DNA of 64,000 nucleotides from Gemmatimonadota bacterium (GTDB lineage: Bacteria; Gemmatimonadota; Gemmatimonadetes; Gemmatimonadales; GWC2-71-9), in the NCBI GenBank assembly GCA_025357945.1, contig JANYLJ010000054.1, forward strand, positions 1-64,000, read 5' to 3'. The notes under the pieces are model-generated. The model was given only the letters and a program-made list of their open reading frames with translations. It had not been told where the DNA came from and did not search any database. This document shows, in pieces, positions 31,614 to 44,773 of the stretch (the stretch's first letter is position 1; each line of letters starts with the position of its first letter). Made by a program: the position numbers and the translations under genes.

Positions 31614-32754
31614 TGAGTGCTCGCTGGTACCAGCTGAGACAGCGTTGAGCAACGAAGTCCGGGGCGAGACGTTCGCGCCACTGAATCCCCTCGGCGCGCG
31701 CGGCATCGCGCGCACCGGCATCGCCGAGCAGGTCGATGACCGCCGAAGCGATCGCGGCGGCGGCGGGCCGGACCAGACGACCGGCGCCGGTTGACGGTAC
31801 CAGGTCGCAAAGGCCCCCGCCGTCGAGGCACGCCACCACGGGCACACCCTGCATCAGCGCCTCCGCCGCCGCGAGTCCGAACCCTTCACCCCTGGCCGGC
31901 ATGATGCAGCATACCGCCGTCGCGAACACCACGGGTATGTCGGCCGGTGCCACCGCCCCGACAAAGCGGACGGCATCAGCGACACCCAGCGCGATCGCCC
32001 GCTGCTCGAGCGCGAGCATGGCTGGGCCGTCGCCCACGATCACCAGTCGCCACGGGGTACCGCGCCGCATCGCGACCGCCGTCGCTTCGATCGCCAGATG
32101 CACGCGCTTTTGTCTGGTCAGCCGCCCAACGACCACCACGTCACCCGACCCGTCACTCCACCGTCGTTCACCCGGGGTCACGGGCATCGGTTGCACGCCG
32201 TCATCGGCGACCGCGACGCCGGTCTGACGCCGCACGATCGCGGCGAGCGTACGCGACACGGTCGTCACGACGCGGGCCCGACGAAAGGTCGGCCGCGCCA
32301 GCCAGCCTGCGAACGGGATCCGCTCGAGGAGGCGAACGTCGGTGCCATGACACGTCAACACTAGTGGTACGCCCATCGGCGCCGCGAGCCCGCTCGGCAC
32401 CCACCAGTGCGCGTGCACCAGCGCATCGCCGGACGCTCCATTCAACTCCTGCTCTGCACCCGCCCGCAAGGCGGCGCGGAGGCGGTTGAACGCGAACGCG
32501 GCACGCGGCGAGCGCAGCGCGTCCGTCATGGACCCCCGGTAGGCCAGGCGCTCATCCGCAGCGGTGCCGTATCGCACACGGCGAATCGGCACGCCATCCA
32601 GTTCGTCCTCTCCCCCCTGCCCCGCATCGCTGGGCGCCACGACACGGACGTCGACGCCGTGCTGACGCAGCGCCACCGCGAGCGGGTGAAGGAACCCGCC
32701 AGCAACGTCGCCCGGGTGCCGCGGGTAGTTGTGGGTCAGCCAGACCACGCGCAT
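31606..32754 (-). CDS. GT4-family glycosyltransferase
   Basis: VWLTHNYPRHPGDVAGGF, VVVGRLTRQKRVHLAIEA, IMPARGEGFGLAAAEALMQGVPVVA. Confidence 0.93.
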   Translation of the reverse strand: MRVVWLTHNYPRHPGDVAGGFLHPLAVALRQHGVDVRVVAPSDAGQGGEDELDGVPIRRVRYGTAADERLAYRGSMTDALRSPRAAFAFNRLRAALRAGAEQELNGASGDALVHAHWWVPSGLAAPMGVPLVLTCHGTDVRLLERIPFAGWLARPTFRRARVVTTVSRTLAAIVRRQTGVAVADDGVQPMPVTPGERRWSDGSGDVVVVGRLTRQKRVHLAIEATAVAMRRGTPWRLVIVGDGPAMLALEQRAIALGVADAVRFVGAVAPADIPVVFATAVCCIMPARGEGFGLAAAEALMQGVPVVACLDGGGLCDLVPSTGAGRLVRPAAAAIASAVIDLLGDAGARDAARAEGIQWRERLAPDFVAQRCLSWYQRALNA

Positions 32755-32758
32755 CAGG

Positions 32759-33712
32759 TCAATCGCGCCGGCTGGACTGGAAGCGCCGCAGCAGCTCCCG
32801 CTGGTCCTCGCGCACACCGGCCAGCATCTCCCCGATAAAGCCGAACCCGAATAGCACGAATCCGCTCACGACCATCATCTCGACGAGGGTAAGCAACGGC
32901 CGGAAGCCAGTTTTCAAGTCGGCGAACCCCAGCAGGTAGCCGTACCGAAGCACCAAGGCGATCATCCCAGCAACGAATCCGATGAGGAAGAGGACGGCGC
33001 CGGCGATCCCGAAGAAGAGCATCGGCTTGCGGCCGAAGCGGAGCTGGAACCACACCGACAACAGGTCGAGGACGCCCACCGGAATCCGGCGCCAGGTGAA
33101 CTTCGACGTGCCGGCATTACGCGGATACAGCGGCACCGGTGTCGACGTCAACCGGAAGCCTTCCGCCGCCGCAATGACCACCATGTAGCGGTGGAAGTCG
33201 GGCCGCAGCGGTTGCACCAGCATGACATCGCGACGGAACGCCTTGACGGAGTTCAGGTCGGTGACCCTGATCCCGAACAACCAGCGGCACAGCGCGTTGT
33301 ACACCGACGAGACGAACGCTCTCTCATACTTGCCCTGCTTCGTGCCGGTGACGATGTCGGCGTCGTTCGCCAGGATCGGCGCGACCAGGCGTCCGACGTC
33401 TTCCGGGCGATACTGCAGGTCGGCCGGATAAAACACCAGCACGTCACCGGTCGCGGTATCCGCGGCGCTGCGGAGCGCGTCGGCGATGCCGCGCTGGCGC
33501 AGGTGGGTCACCACGTGGAGGAATGGATACCGCGCCTGCAGATCGTGCAGCACGGTGGCGGTCGCGTCGCGAGATCCGTCGTCAACCACGACGACCTCGA
33601 ACGGCACGCCGATCCCCGGCAGCGCCTCGGCACACTGCCGCACGAACTCCGGCAGGTTCTCCGCTTCGTCTTTGGCGGGAACCAGCAACGAGACCCGGAC
33701 GAGGCCCGTCAT
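32759..33712 (-). CDS. GT2-family glycosyltransferase with C-terminal TM helices
   Basis: SLLVPAKDEAENLPEFV, VVVDDGSRDATA, FYPADLQYRPEDV. Confidence 0.93.
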   Translation of the reverse strand: MTGLVRVSLLVPAKDEAENLPEFVRQCAEALPGIGVPFEVVVVDDGSRDATATVLHDLQARYPFLHVVTHLRQRGIADALRSAADTATGDVLVFYPADLQYRPEDVGRLVAPILANDADIVTGTKQGKYERAFVSSVYNALCRWLFGIRVTDLNSVKAFRRDVMLVQPLRPDFHRYMVVIAAAEGFRLTSTPVPLYPRNAGTSKFTWRRIPVGVLDLLSVWFQLRFGRKPMLFFGIAGAVLFLIGFVAGMIALVLRYGYLLGFADLKTGFRPLLTLVEMMVVSGFVLFGFGFIGEMLAGVREDQRELLRRFQSSRRD

Positions 33713-35244
33713 ACGCGCTTGCGCATCCGTGCCGGGAGGATGCCGAGCTGGTCGCGGTACTTGGCGACCGTGCGGCGGGCGATCTGGATGCCCTGTTCCT
33801 CGAACAGATGCACGATCTGCTGGTCGGTCAGCGGTTTCGCGGGCTTCTCCTCCGCCACCATTTTCTCAAGCTTTGCCCGGATCGAGCGCGCTGAGGCGTC
33901 TTCGCCCGAGGTCGTGGACAGGGCGCTCGAGAAGAAAAACTTGAGTGGGAGCACGCCACGGGGTGTCTGCACGTACTTTTCGTTGGTCACTCGGCTCACC
34001 GTCGACTCATGCATCGAGATCACTTCGGCGACTTCCCGCAGGGTGAGCGGCCGCAGGAATTCGATGCCCTTCTCGAAAAAGTCACGCTGCCGGTCGACGA
34101 TGAAGTTCATCACCTTGAGCATGGTCTGGCGGCGCTGTTCGATCGCCTGGATCATCCACGTCGCGCTGTTCATCCGGGACGCGATGAAGTCGCGATTCTC
34201 CGCCGTCATCTTGGCCCGATCCCGGGCGATCTCCTGATAGGCGCGCGAGAGGCGCAGCCGGGGCACGCCGGTGTCGTTGAGGAACACGTGGTACCGCCCG
34301 TCGATCTTGTCGACGATCAGGTCCGGCGTGATGTACGCGTCACCCTGATCCGAATACTTGAGCCCGGGCTTGGGGTCGAAGCGCGAGAGCGCGTCGGCTG
34401 CCGTCTGCGCCGCCTTCGGCTCGACGCCAAACTTGCGGGCCAGGTCGTTCCAGCGGTGGGCAATGAGGTCGGCAAACGCCTCGTTCACAAACCGGTAGGT
34501 GAGGGATGCGGCGTCCCCGGCGTCCTTGAGCTGCAGCAGCAGGCATTCGCGCAGATCGCGCGCGCCCACACCGGCCGGATCGAGCGCCTGCACGACGGTC
34601 AGCGCGGCCTCGAACTCCGGCACCGTAAACAACAGCACGCCCGGCGGGAGGGCTGACCCATTGCCGTTTCCGTTGGTGCCGGGCGTGTCAACGGCCGCAT
34701 CGTCGTCGCTGTCGAGCGGATCATCCTGGTCCGGCTGGTTCGCGCCCGGATTGTTGGAGAGCAGCCACTGATTGACGGATTCGAGGATTTGCTCGGTTGT
34801 CGCCGTGACATACCCGTCCTCGCCGATGTTCCCGATGATCTCCTCGCAGAGAAGCCGCTGACGCGGCGGGACCTCGAGCATCTGTAGCTGATCACGAAGA
34901 TGGTCGGCAAGGTCACGCGTCTCCACCGAGACTGGCTCGACGTATTGCAGGGACTCGAACTGCTCGCGTTGCCCGCCGACATCGAACCCGTTGATCAGGA
35001 TTTCCTCCCAATCCACCTCGTCATCCTTCTTGGCGGACTCCTGCTCCTGCTCGGTGGTCTTCTCGGGGACCGCCTCCTCCTCCGGCTCCTCCAATTCGAG
35101 GAACGGATTGTTGAGCAGTTCCTGTTGCAGGTGCTGCTGCAGGTCGAGCATCGGCATGTACAGCATGTCCATCGCCTGATACAGGCGAGGGTTGATTCGC
35201 AGTTCCTGACGGAGTCCCGTCTGCTGATGCAGGCCGGTCTTCAC
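33709..35244 (-). CDS. rpoN: RNA polymerase sigma-54 factor
   Basis: QQTGLRQELRINPRLYQAMDMLYMPMLDLQQHLQQELLNNPFLE; LREVAEVISMHESTVSRVTNEKYVQTPRGVLPLKFFFS; RpoN box variant ARRTVAKYRDQLGI. Confidence 0.98.
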   Translation of the reverse strand: MKTGLHQQTGLRQELRINPRLYQAMDMLYMPMLDLQQHLQQELLNNPFLELEEPEEEAVPEKTTEQEQESAKKDDEVDWEEILINGFDVGGQREQFESLQYVEPVSVETRDLADHLRDQLQMLEVPPRQRLLCEEIIGNIGEDGYVTATTEQILESVNQWLLSNNPGANQPDQDDPLDSDDDAAVDTPGTNGNGNGSALPPGVLLFTVPEFEAALTVVQALDPAGVGARDLRECLLLQLKDAGDAASLTYRFVNEAFADLIAHRWNDLARKFGVEPKAAQTAADALSRFDPKPGLKYSDQGDAYITPDLIVDKIDGRYHVFLNDTGVPRLRLSRAYQEIARDRAKMTAENRDFIASRMNSATWMIQAIEQRRQTMLKVMNFIVDRQRDFFEKGIEFLRPLTLREVAEVISMHESTVSRVTNEKYVQTPRGVLPLKFFFSSALSTTSGEDASARSIRAKLEKMVAEEKPAKPLTDQQIVHLFEEQGIQIARRTVAKYRDQLGILPARMRKRV

Positions 35245-35993
35245 GCGGGTTGCTCCATCCGTCCGCGGAGGCGCGCCGTGAGCGTCGGGCCGAGATACAG
35301 GTCGGCCACGCGATCGTTCCAGACCAGGTGTTCAACGGAGCCGGCGGCCTGCACGGTGCCTTCATGCATGATGTAGGCGCGGTCCACGATCTCCAGGGTC
35401 TGCTCCACGTTATGGTCGGTGATGAGCACGCCGATGCCCCGGTCGCGCAACGACGCCACGATGGTCTGAATATCGTGCACGGCGATCGGGTCCACTCCGG
35501 CAAATGGCTCGTCGAGCAGCATGAACTTCGGATTCGTCGCCAGCGCGCGCGTGATCTCGAGGCGGCGGCGTTCGCCGCCGCTGAGCGTATAGGCCTGCGC
35601 GTGACGCAAGGGCGTGAGGCCGAGTTCGGCCAGCATGGTTTCGAGTCGCTGCAGGCGCGCGGCCTTGGTCAGATCGAGCACTTCAAGGATCGCCAGGACA
35701 TTCTGCTCCACCGTCATCCGCCGGAAGATCGACGGCTCCTGCGGCAGGTATCCCAGCCCGCGGCGCACCCGCTTGTACATCGGCAACCCGGTAATGTCGG
35801 CATCGTCGAGGTGAATGGTGCCGCGGTCGGGCCGAATCAGGCCAGTGATCAAGTAGAACGTCGTGGTTTTCCCGGCGCCGTTTGGCCCGAGGAGACCGAC
35901 AATCTCACCCTGCGCCAACTCGAGGGCGACGTCGTTCACGACCGCGCGCCGTTTGTAGGTCTTGCGAAGGCCGTCGGCACGAAGCACGCTCAT
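35241..35993 (-). CDS. lptB: LPS export ABC transporter ATP-binding protein LptB
   Basis: GLLGPNGAGKTTTFYLITGLIRPDRG, YLPQEPSIFRRMTVEQN, LSGGERRRLEITRAL, LLDEPFAGVDPIAV. Confidence 0.97.
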   Translation of the reverse strand: MSVLRADGLRKTYKRRAVVNDVALELAQGEIVGLLGPNGAGKTTTFYLITGLIRPDRGTIHLDDADITGLPMYKRVRRGLGYLPQEPSIFRRMTVEQNVLAILEVLDLTKAARLQRLETMLAELGLTPLRHAQAYTLSGGERRRLEITRALATNPKFMLLDEPFAGVDPIAVHDIQTIVASLRDRGIGVLITDHNVEQTLEIVDRAYIMHEGTVQAAGSVEHLVWNDRVADLYLGPTLTARLRGRMEQPA

Positions 35994-37396
35994 GGGCGAT
36001 CCTTGGGGAGTGCCACCTTGGCGCTATCCGCTTTCGGTTTGAGGAGCGATGCGGTCTCCAATTGCAGCCCGCTCACGTGACCGTACGCCTGAACCGAGGC
36101 GACCCCGGTGGAATCACCGCTGTTCATCCGCACCAGTATCGTATCGGCAAAGGTGTAGTTGATCGACGGCGAACGCCGCCCATCCCGGGCGACCTCTGTC
36201 CGTGCGAAGAGCGATCGCGCCTGATTGGGCTGTTTGCCGAACGCCTGCAGTCCGCGCAGACGGGTGGCGAGCGTACCGGCCGAGTCAACCTGGTCGAAGC
36301 GGGCGATGATCCGGTCGCCCCACAGGGTATTACGCGTGCTGTCCAGTGCGGTGGTGTCGCCGGCCACGCGTGGAACCCCCGCCCCAACCGTGTCGCGCGG
36401 ATTCTGGATCATCCCGCGCCGGAACACCCGGATCTCGTGCAACAGCTCGCCGGGGGACTCCACGGCCAGCGAATCCCCAACCACGTCGTAGCCGGCGCTG
36501 TGCAGCGTGGCGCCGTCCTTGTGATTCCAGGCCAGTGTCAGCGCGAGCTTCTCGCTCACGAACGACAGGTGCAGCGTGTCGCCCGTGATGTCCGTCCTTC
36601 CGCGCGTGACCCTCGCCGTGAGAAAGGCGCGGAGGTCGCGAATCGTATCGTTCTCCGACCGGAGGCGGATCTCCTTGCCGAACACGGCGAACGAATCGGC
36701 CCCACGGCGGCGCAACTTGGCCGGCACGCCAATCAGCTGCGCCACGCTGGTCTTGCCACGGTCGAAGGCCAGGGAGTCTCCCTCTCCGTGCAGGGAGTCG
36801 CGGTCGATTGTCACGGTTCCGCTCCCCGACAGGCGGGATTGACCGAATCCCTTCAGCTTGTCGCCGACCAGGATGTAGGGCGTCCGGTTCGCCGTGTCGC
36901 GGACCGAACCGCTGTTGAAGTACCGCACGGTGGGTCGCAGCAGCGCCTCCACCCGGGCACTATCGTTGACGCCCTTGACCGCGCGCCAGTAGTCGACCCA
37001 CGGCCCGGTCAGTGTCGAGCCGGCGGCCTTGTCGAGAACAGTCACGTTCGCGCGCGCTTCGAGCTTCTCGGTGTGAATAATGTAGATCATCGTGTCGGCG
37101 ACAAATTGATACGCCGAATCACGGTACACGACATGTCCGTACAGCCGAACGTAATCGCCGCTCAGCGCGCTGATCGAGTCGCTGTTGAGGAATACCTGTT
37201 GCTTCTGGCAACGCAGCCGCACATGCCCGGCCGCATCGTACTGAACGTTGCTGCCATTGTTGAAGAGGTCGTTCTGCGTGGACTTCCGGTCCACGTTGAG
37301 CACCTCCATCAGGCAGCGGGGCGCCGGCGCCCGGCCAGGGGCCACACCGGCGGTCCCGATCAGTCCTGCGGCGAGGACGGCGACAAAGGACTTCAT
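35990..37396 (-). CDS. OstA/LptA-like protein (LPS export)
   Basis: Signal peptide; OstA-like repeats (GHVRLRCQKQQVFLNSDSISALSGDYVRLYGHVVYRDSAYQFVADTMIYIIHTEKLEARANVTVLDKA); between lptB and lptC. Confidence 0.85.
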   Translation of the reverse strand: MKSFVAVLAAGLIGTAGVAPGRAPAPRCLMEVLNVDRKSTQNDLFNNGSNVQYDAAGHVRLRCQKQQVFLNSDSISALSGDYVRLYGHVVYRDSAYQFVADTMIYIIHTEKLEARANVTVLDKAAGSTLTGPWVDYWRAVKGVNDSARVEALLRPTVRYFNSGSVRDTANRTPYILVGDKLKGFGQSRLSGSGTVTIDRDSLHGEGDSLAFDRGKTSVAQLIGVPAKLRRRGADSFAVFGKEIRLRSENDTIRDLRAFLTARVTRGRTDITGDTLHLSFVSEKLALTLAWNHKDGATLHSAGYDVVGDSLAVESPGELLHEIRVFRRGMIQNPRDTVGAGVPRVAGDTTALDSTRNTLWGDRIIARFDQVDSAGTLATRLRGLQAFGKQPNQARSLFARTEVARDGRRSPSINYTFADTILVRMNSGDSTGVASVQAYGHVSGLQLETASLLKPKADSAKVALPKDRP

Positions 37397-37947
37397 GGCT
37401 TGCCTGCCCCGGACTGGCCGGGCAGCAATATCCCCTTGCCCTTCTGCAGCCCCTTCATGCGGTCGACGATCACATGCTTGAACCCTGGGTCGGACACGAA
37501 CGAGGCTCCGGAAGCGTTGCCCTGGGGCGACGTCACCTTGAACGCCGAGTCGGCGCTGATCTCGTTCCTGTTCTTGTCATAGATCAGGTGCTCCGTCTTG
37601 AGCACCTTGCCGCCCGACGAGGTGGCGACCACGTGCCCGCGGGCGTCCAGGCTCTGTTCCCGCATGTGGTAGATCCCTTTGTCGGCCACGATCGTCGAGA
37701 TCTTCGCCCCACTCGAATCGAACATCGTCACCGTCATGCCCTTGAGGTCGAACAGCTGGCGGGCCTGATACATCCACGCCGAGTCGGCGTACACGTTTGA
37801 CTGTCGCACGCCGTCGCGCTCGATCGTCGTGGTCATCCCCGAATAGATCTGGTCCGCGCTGTCCGCGCCGGCCGTGCGCCGCGGTTGGACCCCGTGATCC
37901 GTACTGCACGCGGCGACCAGTACGAGCAGCGTCACGGCATGCCTCAC
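37393..37947 (-). CDS. lptC: LPS export protein LptC
   Basis: Lipobox VLVAACS; QLFDLKGMTVTMFDSSGAKISTIVADKGIYHMREQSLDARGHVVATSSGGKVLKTEHLIYD. Confidence 0.88.
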   Translation of the reverse strand: MRHAVTLLVLVAACSTDHGVQPRRTAGADSADQIYSGMTTTIERDGVRQSNVYADSAWMYQARQLFDLKGMTVTMFDSSGAKISTIVADKGIYHMREQSLDARGHVVATSSGGKVLKTEHLIYDKNRNEISADSAFKVTSPQGNASGASFVSDPGFKHVIVDRMKGLQKGKGILLPGQSGAGKP

Positions 37948-38894
37948 CCGGCACCGGACCGGAGCAAGTCGTGCAGGTGCACGATGCCGACCACGCGCTC
38001 GGCCTCATCAAGCACGGGGGCCGCCATGATGCTGTGCCGCTCGAACTCACCGAGCGCATACGCTGCAAGATCGCCGGCATGCACCACTCGCGGCGCCGAC
38101 GTCATGGCGGACTCCGCTCGCACGCCAAGATATTCCGCCGTTCGCTCGATGATGCGAGTGAGGTCACCGGCCGTGATGACACCGACCAGGGTGTCGCCGT
38201 TGATGATCGCCACAATTCCGCGGCCGTGCGCGAGCCCGACCACCACCTGCTGCATGGTCGCGGTGGGCGGCAGCGTACGCTCCGCGGGCACCATGACATC
38301 CTGTACCCGAAGCAAGAGCTTCCGACCGAGTCGCCCGGCCGGGTGCAACGCAGCGAAATCGTCGCGTCCGAACCCCTTCCGCTCGAGCAGGGCCATCGCC
38401 ACGCCATCGCCGAGCGCAAGCGCCACCGCGGTACTTGTGGTGGGGGCCAGGTCGTGTGGGCAGGCTTCCTCACGGACACTGGCATCGAGCACGAAGCGCG
38501 CGGCGCGACCCAGCGTGGAGTCCCTCGCGCCCGTGATGGCGATCACCGGGACACCGAGCCGCACCAGCGCACCGAGCAACCCGAAGAGCTCTTCGGTCTC
38601 GCCACTCTTGCTGAGCAGGATGGCGACGGAATGGCGGTCGACCAGGCCGAGATCGCCGTGAAGCGATTCAACCGGGTGCACGTAGCTCGCGGCGGTGCCG
38701 GTCGAGGTCAGCGTCGCGGCGATCTTCTGCGCGATGACGCCCGACTTGCCGATGCCGCTCACGATCACGCGGCCGCCGGAGGCGAGCAGGTCCACTGCCC
38801 CGGCCAGGGCGTCATCGATGCGTTCGCTCGCGGCGAGAATCGCCTCGCCCTCCATGCGCACGGTGCGCCGGGCGGTGGCAACGGCATCTGTCAC
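37944..38894 (-). CDS. kdsD: D-arabinose-5-phosphate isomerase (KpsF/GutQ family)
   Basis: SIS domain VIVSGIGKSGVIAQKIAATLTSTGTAASYVHPVESLHGDLG; two CBS domains. Confidence 0.95.
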   Translation of the reverse strand: MTDAVATARRTVRMEGEAILAASERIDDALAGAVDLLASGGRVIVSGIGKSGVIAQKIAATLTSTGTAASYVHPVESLHGDLGLVDRHSVAILLSKSGETEELFGLLGALVRLGVPVIAITGARDSTLGRAARFVLDASVREEACPHDLAPTTSTAVALALGDGVAMALLERKGFGRDDFAALHPAGRLGRKLLLRVQDVMVPAERTLPPTATMQQVVVGLAHGRGIVAIINGDTLVGVITAGDLTRIIERTAEYLGVRAESAMTSAPRVVHAGDLAAYALGEFERHSIMAAPVLDEAERVVGIVHLHDLLRSGAG

Positions 38895-39434
38895 GACGGC
38901 GCATCCCCACCAGCAAAGAAGTCGGCCACCGCCGCGTCGAACTCGCCGCGCGACTTGAGCAGTCGATCGATCACCTCGCGCACTGCGCCATGGCCGCCGC
39001 GCGCGTCGGTCACGTAGCGGCAGATGGCCTTCACCTCGTCGCGGGCGTTCGCCACCGCAATTGGCAGGGCGACGCGCCGCAGCACCGGCATGTCCGGGAT
39101 ATCATCGCCCACGAACGCCACCTCATCCCAGCCGATCTTCTTCTCGGCCAGGACGGCGGCGAACGCCGGCACCTTGTTGAAGGCCTCGACGGTGACGACG
39201 GTCGTGACCTTCAGCTCCGCGGCACGCATCAGCGTGGACGGCGACTTCCGCCCCGTCACCCAGGCGACTTCGATCGGGCCACCGCGCAGCAGACGAATGC
39301 CGAAGCCGTCCTGGATGTCGAAGCGCTTGAACTCGACACGTTTGTCGTCGATCTCGCCGATCCAGGCGTCGTTCTCGGTGAGGACACCGTCGACGTCAAA
39401 GCCGACCAAACGAATCCGCTTGGCGATGGTCGCG

Positions 39435-39448
<14 letters not shown>
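38891..39448 (-). CDS. kdsC: KDO-8-phosphate phosphatase (HAD-IIIA)
   Basis: VGFDVDGVLTENDAWIG, FKRFDIQDGFGIRLL, WVTGRKSPS, DEVAFVGDDIPDMPVLRRVALPIAVANA. Confidence 0.95.
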
Positions 39449-42669
<3,221 letters not shown>

Positions 42670-42754
42670 CCCACAAACTATCTGGTGTGCGGCCCGGTGT
42701 CAAAATGCGTGCCGGAGATCGGCAGCGCTGCCTAACCTCTTGACAAACAATCGA

Positions 42755-43348
42755 TTAGCACCCAACCCCGGCGAGCCCGAGAAAGTTGGTCAACAACCGT
42801 TTGCCGGCCGACGTCCCGACCGACTCGGGGTGGAACTGTACTCCCCAGACCGGATACTCCGCGTGCCGAAGCGCCATGATCTCCGCGCCCTCGGTACGGT
42901 CGCCGGACCAGGCGAGAACCCTCAGCTCGGCGGGCAGCGTCTCTCGCGCGACGATCAGGGAGTGGTACCGCATGACTGGGACGGGCGACGCGATGCCGGC
43001 AAAGAGCGGATCGCCGGTGTGCACCACGTCGGTCATCTTGCCGTGCATCTGCCGATCGGCCCGGACGACTTCCCCCCCGAACGCCTCGCCGATGGCCTGA
43101 TGGCCGAGGCAAACGCCAAGGAGCGGGATCCCGGCGAGCGCCGCGGCCCGCGTCAGCTCCACCGAGATTCCCGCCTCGGCGGGGGTCTTGGGGCCCGGCG
43201 AGATGACAATCGCGCTCGGGCGCTTGGCGATCGCCGCGGCCACGGTGATCCGGTCGTTCCGGTGTACCTCCGGGTCGGCGCCGAGTTCGCCCAGGTACTG
43301 AACGAGGTTGAAGGTGAACGAGTCGTAGTTGTCGAGGACCAGCAGCAT
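42755..43348 (-). CDS. Aminodeoxychorismate/anthranilate synthase component II (glutamine amidotransferase)
   Basis: LLVLDNYDSFTFNLVQYLGELG, ISPGPKTPAEAGIS, LLGVCLGHQAIGEAFGG, VWGVQFHPESVGT. Confidence 0.95.
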   Translation of the reverse strand: MLLVLDNYDSFTFNLVQYLGELGADPEVHRNDRITVAAAIAKRPSAIVISPGPKTPAEAGISVELTRAAALAGIPLLGVCLGHQAIGEAFGGEVVRADRQMHGKMTDVVHTGDPLFAGIASPVPVMRYHSLIVARETLPAELRVLAWSGDRTEGAEIMALRHAEYPVWGVQFHPESVGTSAGKRLLTNFLGLAGVGC

Positions 43349-43353
43349 CGCGT

Positions 43354-44262
43354 TCAACCCCGGGGATGGAATCGGTGGTGCACTGTTCGAAGGTAGTCGC
43401 GATCGACGTGGGTGTAGATCTGCGTCGTGGTGAGGTCGGCGTGGCCGAGCATCTCCTGCACGGCACGCAGGTCCGCGCCGCCCTCGAGAAGGTGGGTGGC
43501 GAAAGAGTGGCGCAGCGTGTGCGGCGTCACCCGCTTGGTGATCCCCGCCTGTTCGGTGCGCTTCTTCACAATCCCCCACGCGCCCACCCGCGATAGCGGC
43601 TCGCCGCGGGCGTTGAGGATGAGCCGTCCCTTGGACGCGCCCTGGTCGAGCAGCGGTCGAATGGTGTGCAAGTAGACCGACACCGCCGACACGACGGCGC
43701 GGCCGATCGGCACCAGGCGTTCCTTCTTCCCCTTGCCATAGGCCCGCACGAGGCCGTCGCCGATCAGCAGATCGGTGAGCACGAGATTGCACAACTCCGA
43801 CACCCGCAGGCCGGCGCCGTAGGCGAGCTCCAGCAAAACCCGATCTCGCCACGCCAACGGCTCTTCGACGCGCGGGGCTTCGAGCAGGCGGACCATCTCG
43901 TCAACCGAGAGCACATCCGGGAGGGTGCGCCAGCGCTTGGGCGTTTCCAGCCGATCGCTCGGATCACGATCGACGAGGCCTTCGGCGGCGAGAAAACCGA
44001 ACCAGGTCCGGACCGCCGAGATGTTGCGGCGAATAGTGGCGCCGCTCAGCCCAAGGTCCTTGAGGAGAAAAACGAATTCACGCAACACCGGCGTGGTGAG
44101 TTGGCGCGGATCGCGGACACCCTTGCTGACCGCGAACTCCGCCAGCCGCAGCAGGTCGCGCTGGTAGGCCTCGATGGTGTTCTTGCTGTGCCCAGCCTCC
44201 AGCGACAGATAATCCCGGAACGCCGACAGGTGAAACGCGGCGACGTCGTCGCTGGAGATCAC
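43354..44262 (-). CDS. xerD: Tyrosine site-specific recombinase XerD-type
   Basis: Catalytic R...H-x-x-R...H...Y: YGAGLRVSELCNL, TPHTLRHSFATHLLEGGADLRAVQEMLGHADLTTTQIYTHV; GTG start 44260-44262 gives a normal-length 302 aa protein. Confidence 0.92.
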   Translation of the reverse strand: MISSDDVAAFHLSAFRDYLSLEAGHSKNTIEAYQRDLLRLAEFAVSKGVRDPRQLTTPVLREFVFLLKDLGLSGATIRRNISAVRTWFGFLAAEGLVDRDPSDRLETPKRWRTLPDVLSVDEMVRLLEAPRVEEPLAWRDRVLLELAYGAGLRVSELCNLVLTDLLIGDGLVRAYGKGKKERLVPIGRAVVSAVSVYLHTIRPLLDQGASKGRLILNARGEPLSRVGAWGIVKKRTEQAGITKRVTPHTLRHSFATHLLEGGADLRAVQEMLGHADLTTTQIYTHVDRDYLRTVHHRFHPRG

Positions 44263-44293
44263 CGCAGGTGCAGGCGGCGTGTCACCTGCTCGT

Positions 44294-44773
44294 TCATCGC
44301 GCCGGCACCAGCGTCGCGACCGCGAAGACGGCGATGCCTTCGCCGCGACCGATGAAACCCATCCCTTCGTTGGTCTTCGCCTTGATCGAGACGGCCGACC
44401 CCTCGGCGCCAAGCACTTGCGCCAGACGCGTCTGCATGGCCGCCGCGTGCGGTGCGAGCTTGGGTACCTCAGCCACCACCGTGATGTCGGCTTGCTGCAG
44501 CGCCCACCCGCTCGCCCGCACCCGGCGCGCCACCTCGGCGAGCAAGAGCATCGAGTCGGCGTCCTTGTGAGCGGGGTCGCTATCCGGAAAGAGCCGGCCG
44601 ATGTCTCCCAGGCCGAGTGCGCCGAGCATCGCGTCGGCCAAGGCATGGGCGACGGCATCGGCGTCGGAATGGCCGGTGAGTCCTTGCGAATGGGGGATCG
44701 TGACGCCGCCGAGGACCAGGGGACGGCCGCTCGCGAACCGGTGCGAGTCGTAGCCGATCCCCACGCGCGTCAT
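44294..44773 (-). CDS. ispF: 2-C-methyl-D-erythritol 2,4-cyclodiphosphate synthase
   Basis: RVGIGYDSHRFASGRPLVLGGVTIPHSQGLTGHSDADAVAHALADAMLGALGLGDIG. Confidence 0.97.
   Translation of the reverse strand: MTRVGIGYDSHRFASGRPLVLGGVTIPHSQGLTGHSDADAVAHALADAMLGALGLGDIGRLFPDSDPAHKDADSMLLLAEVARRVRASGWALQQADITVVAEVPKLAPHAAAMQTRLAQVLGAEGSAVSIKAKTNEGMGFIGRGEGIAVFAVATLVPAR

Noticed and set aside
35882-37582. Plus ORF of 566 aa
   Set aside because: Antisense to OstA-like/lptC genes; shadow frame typical of high GC.
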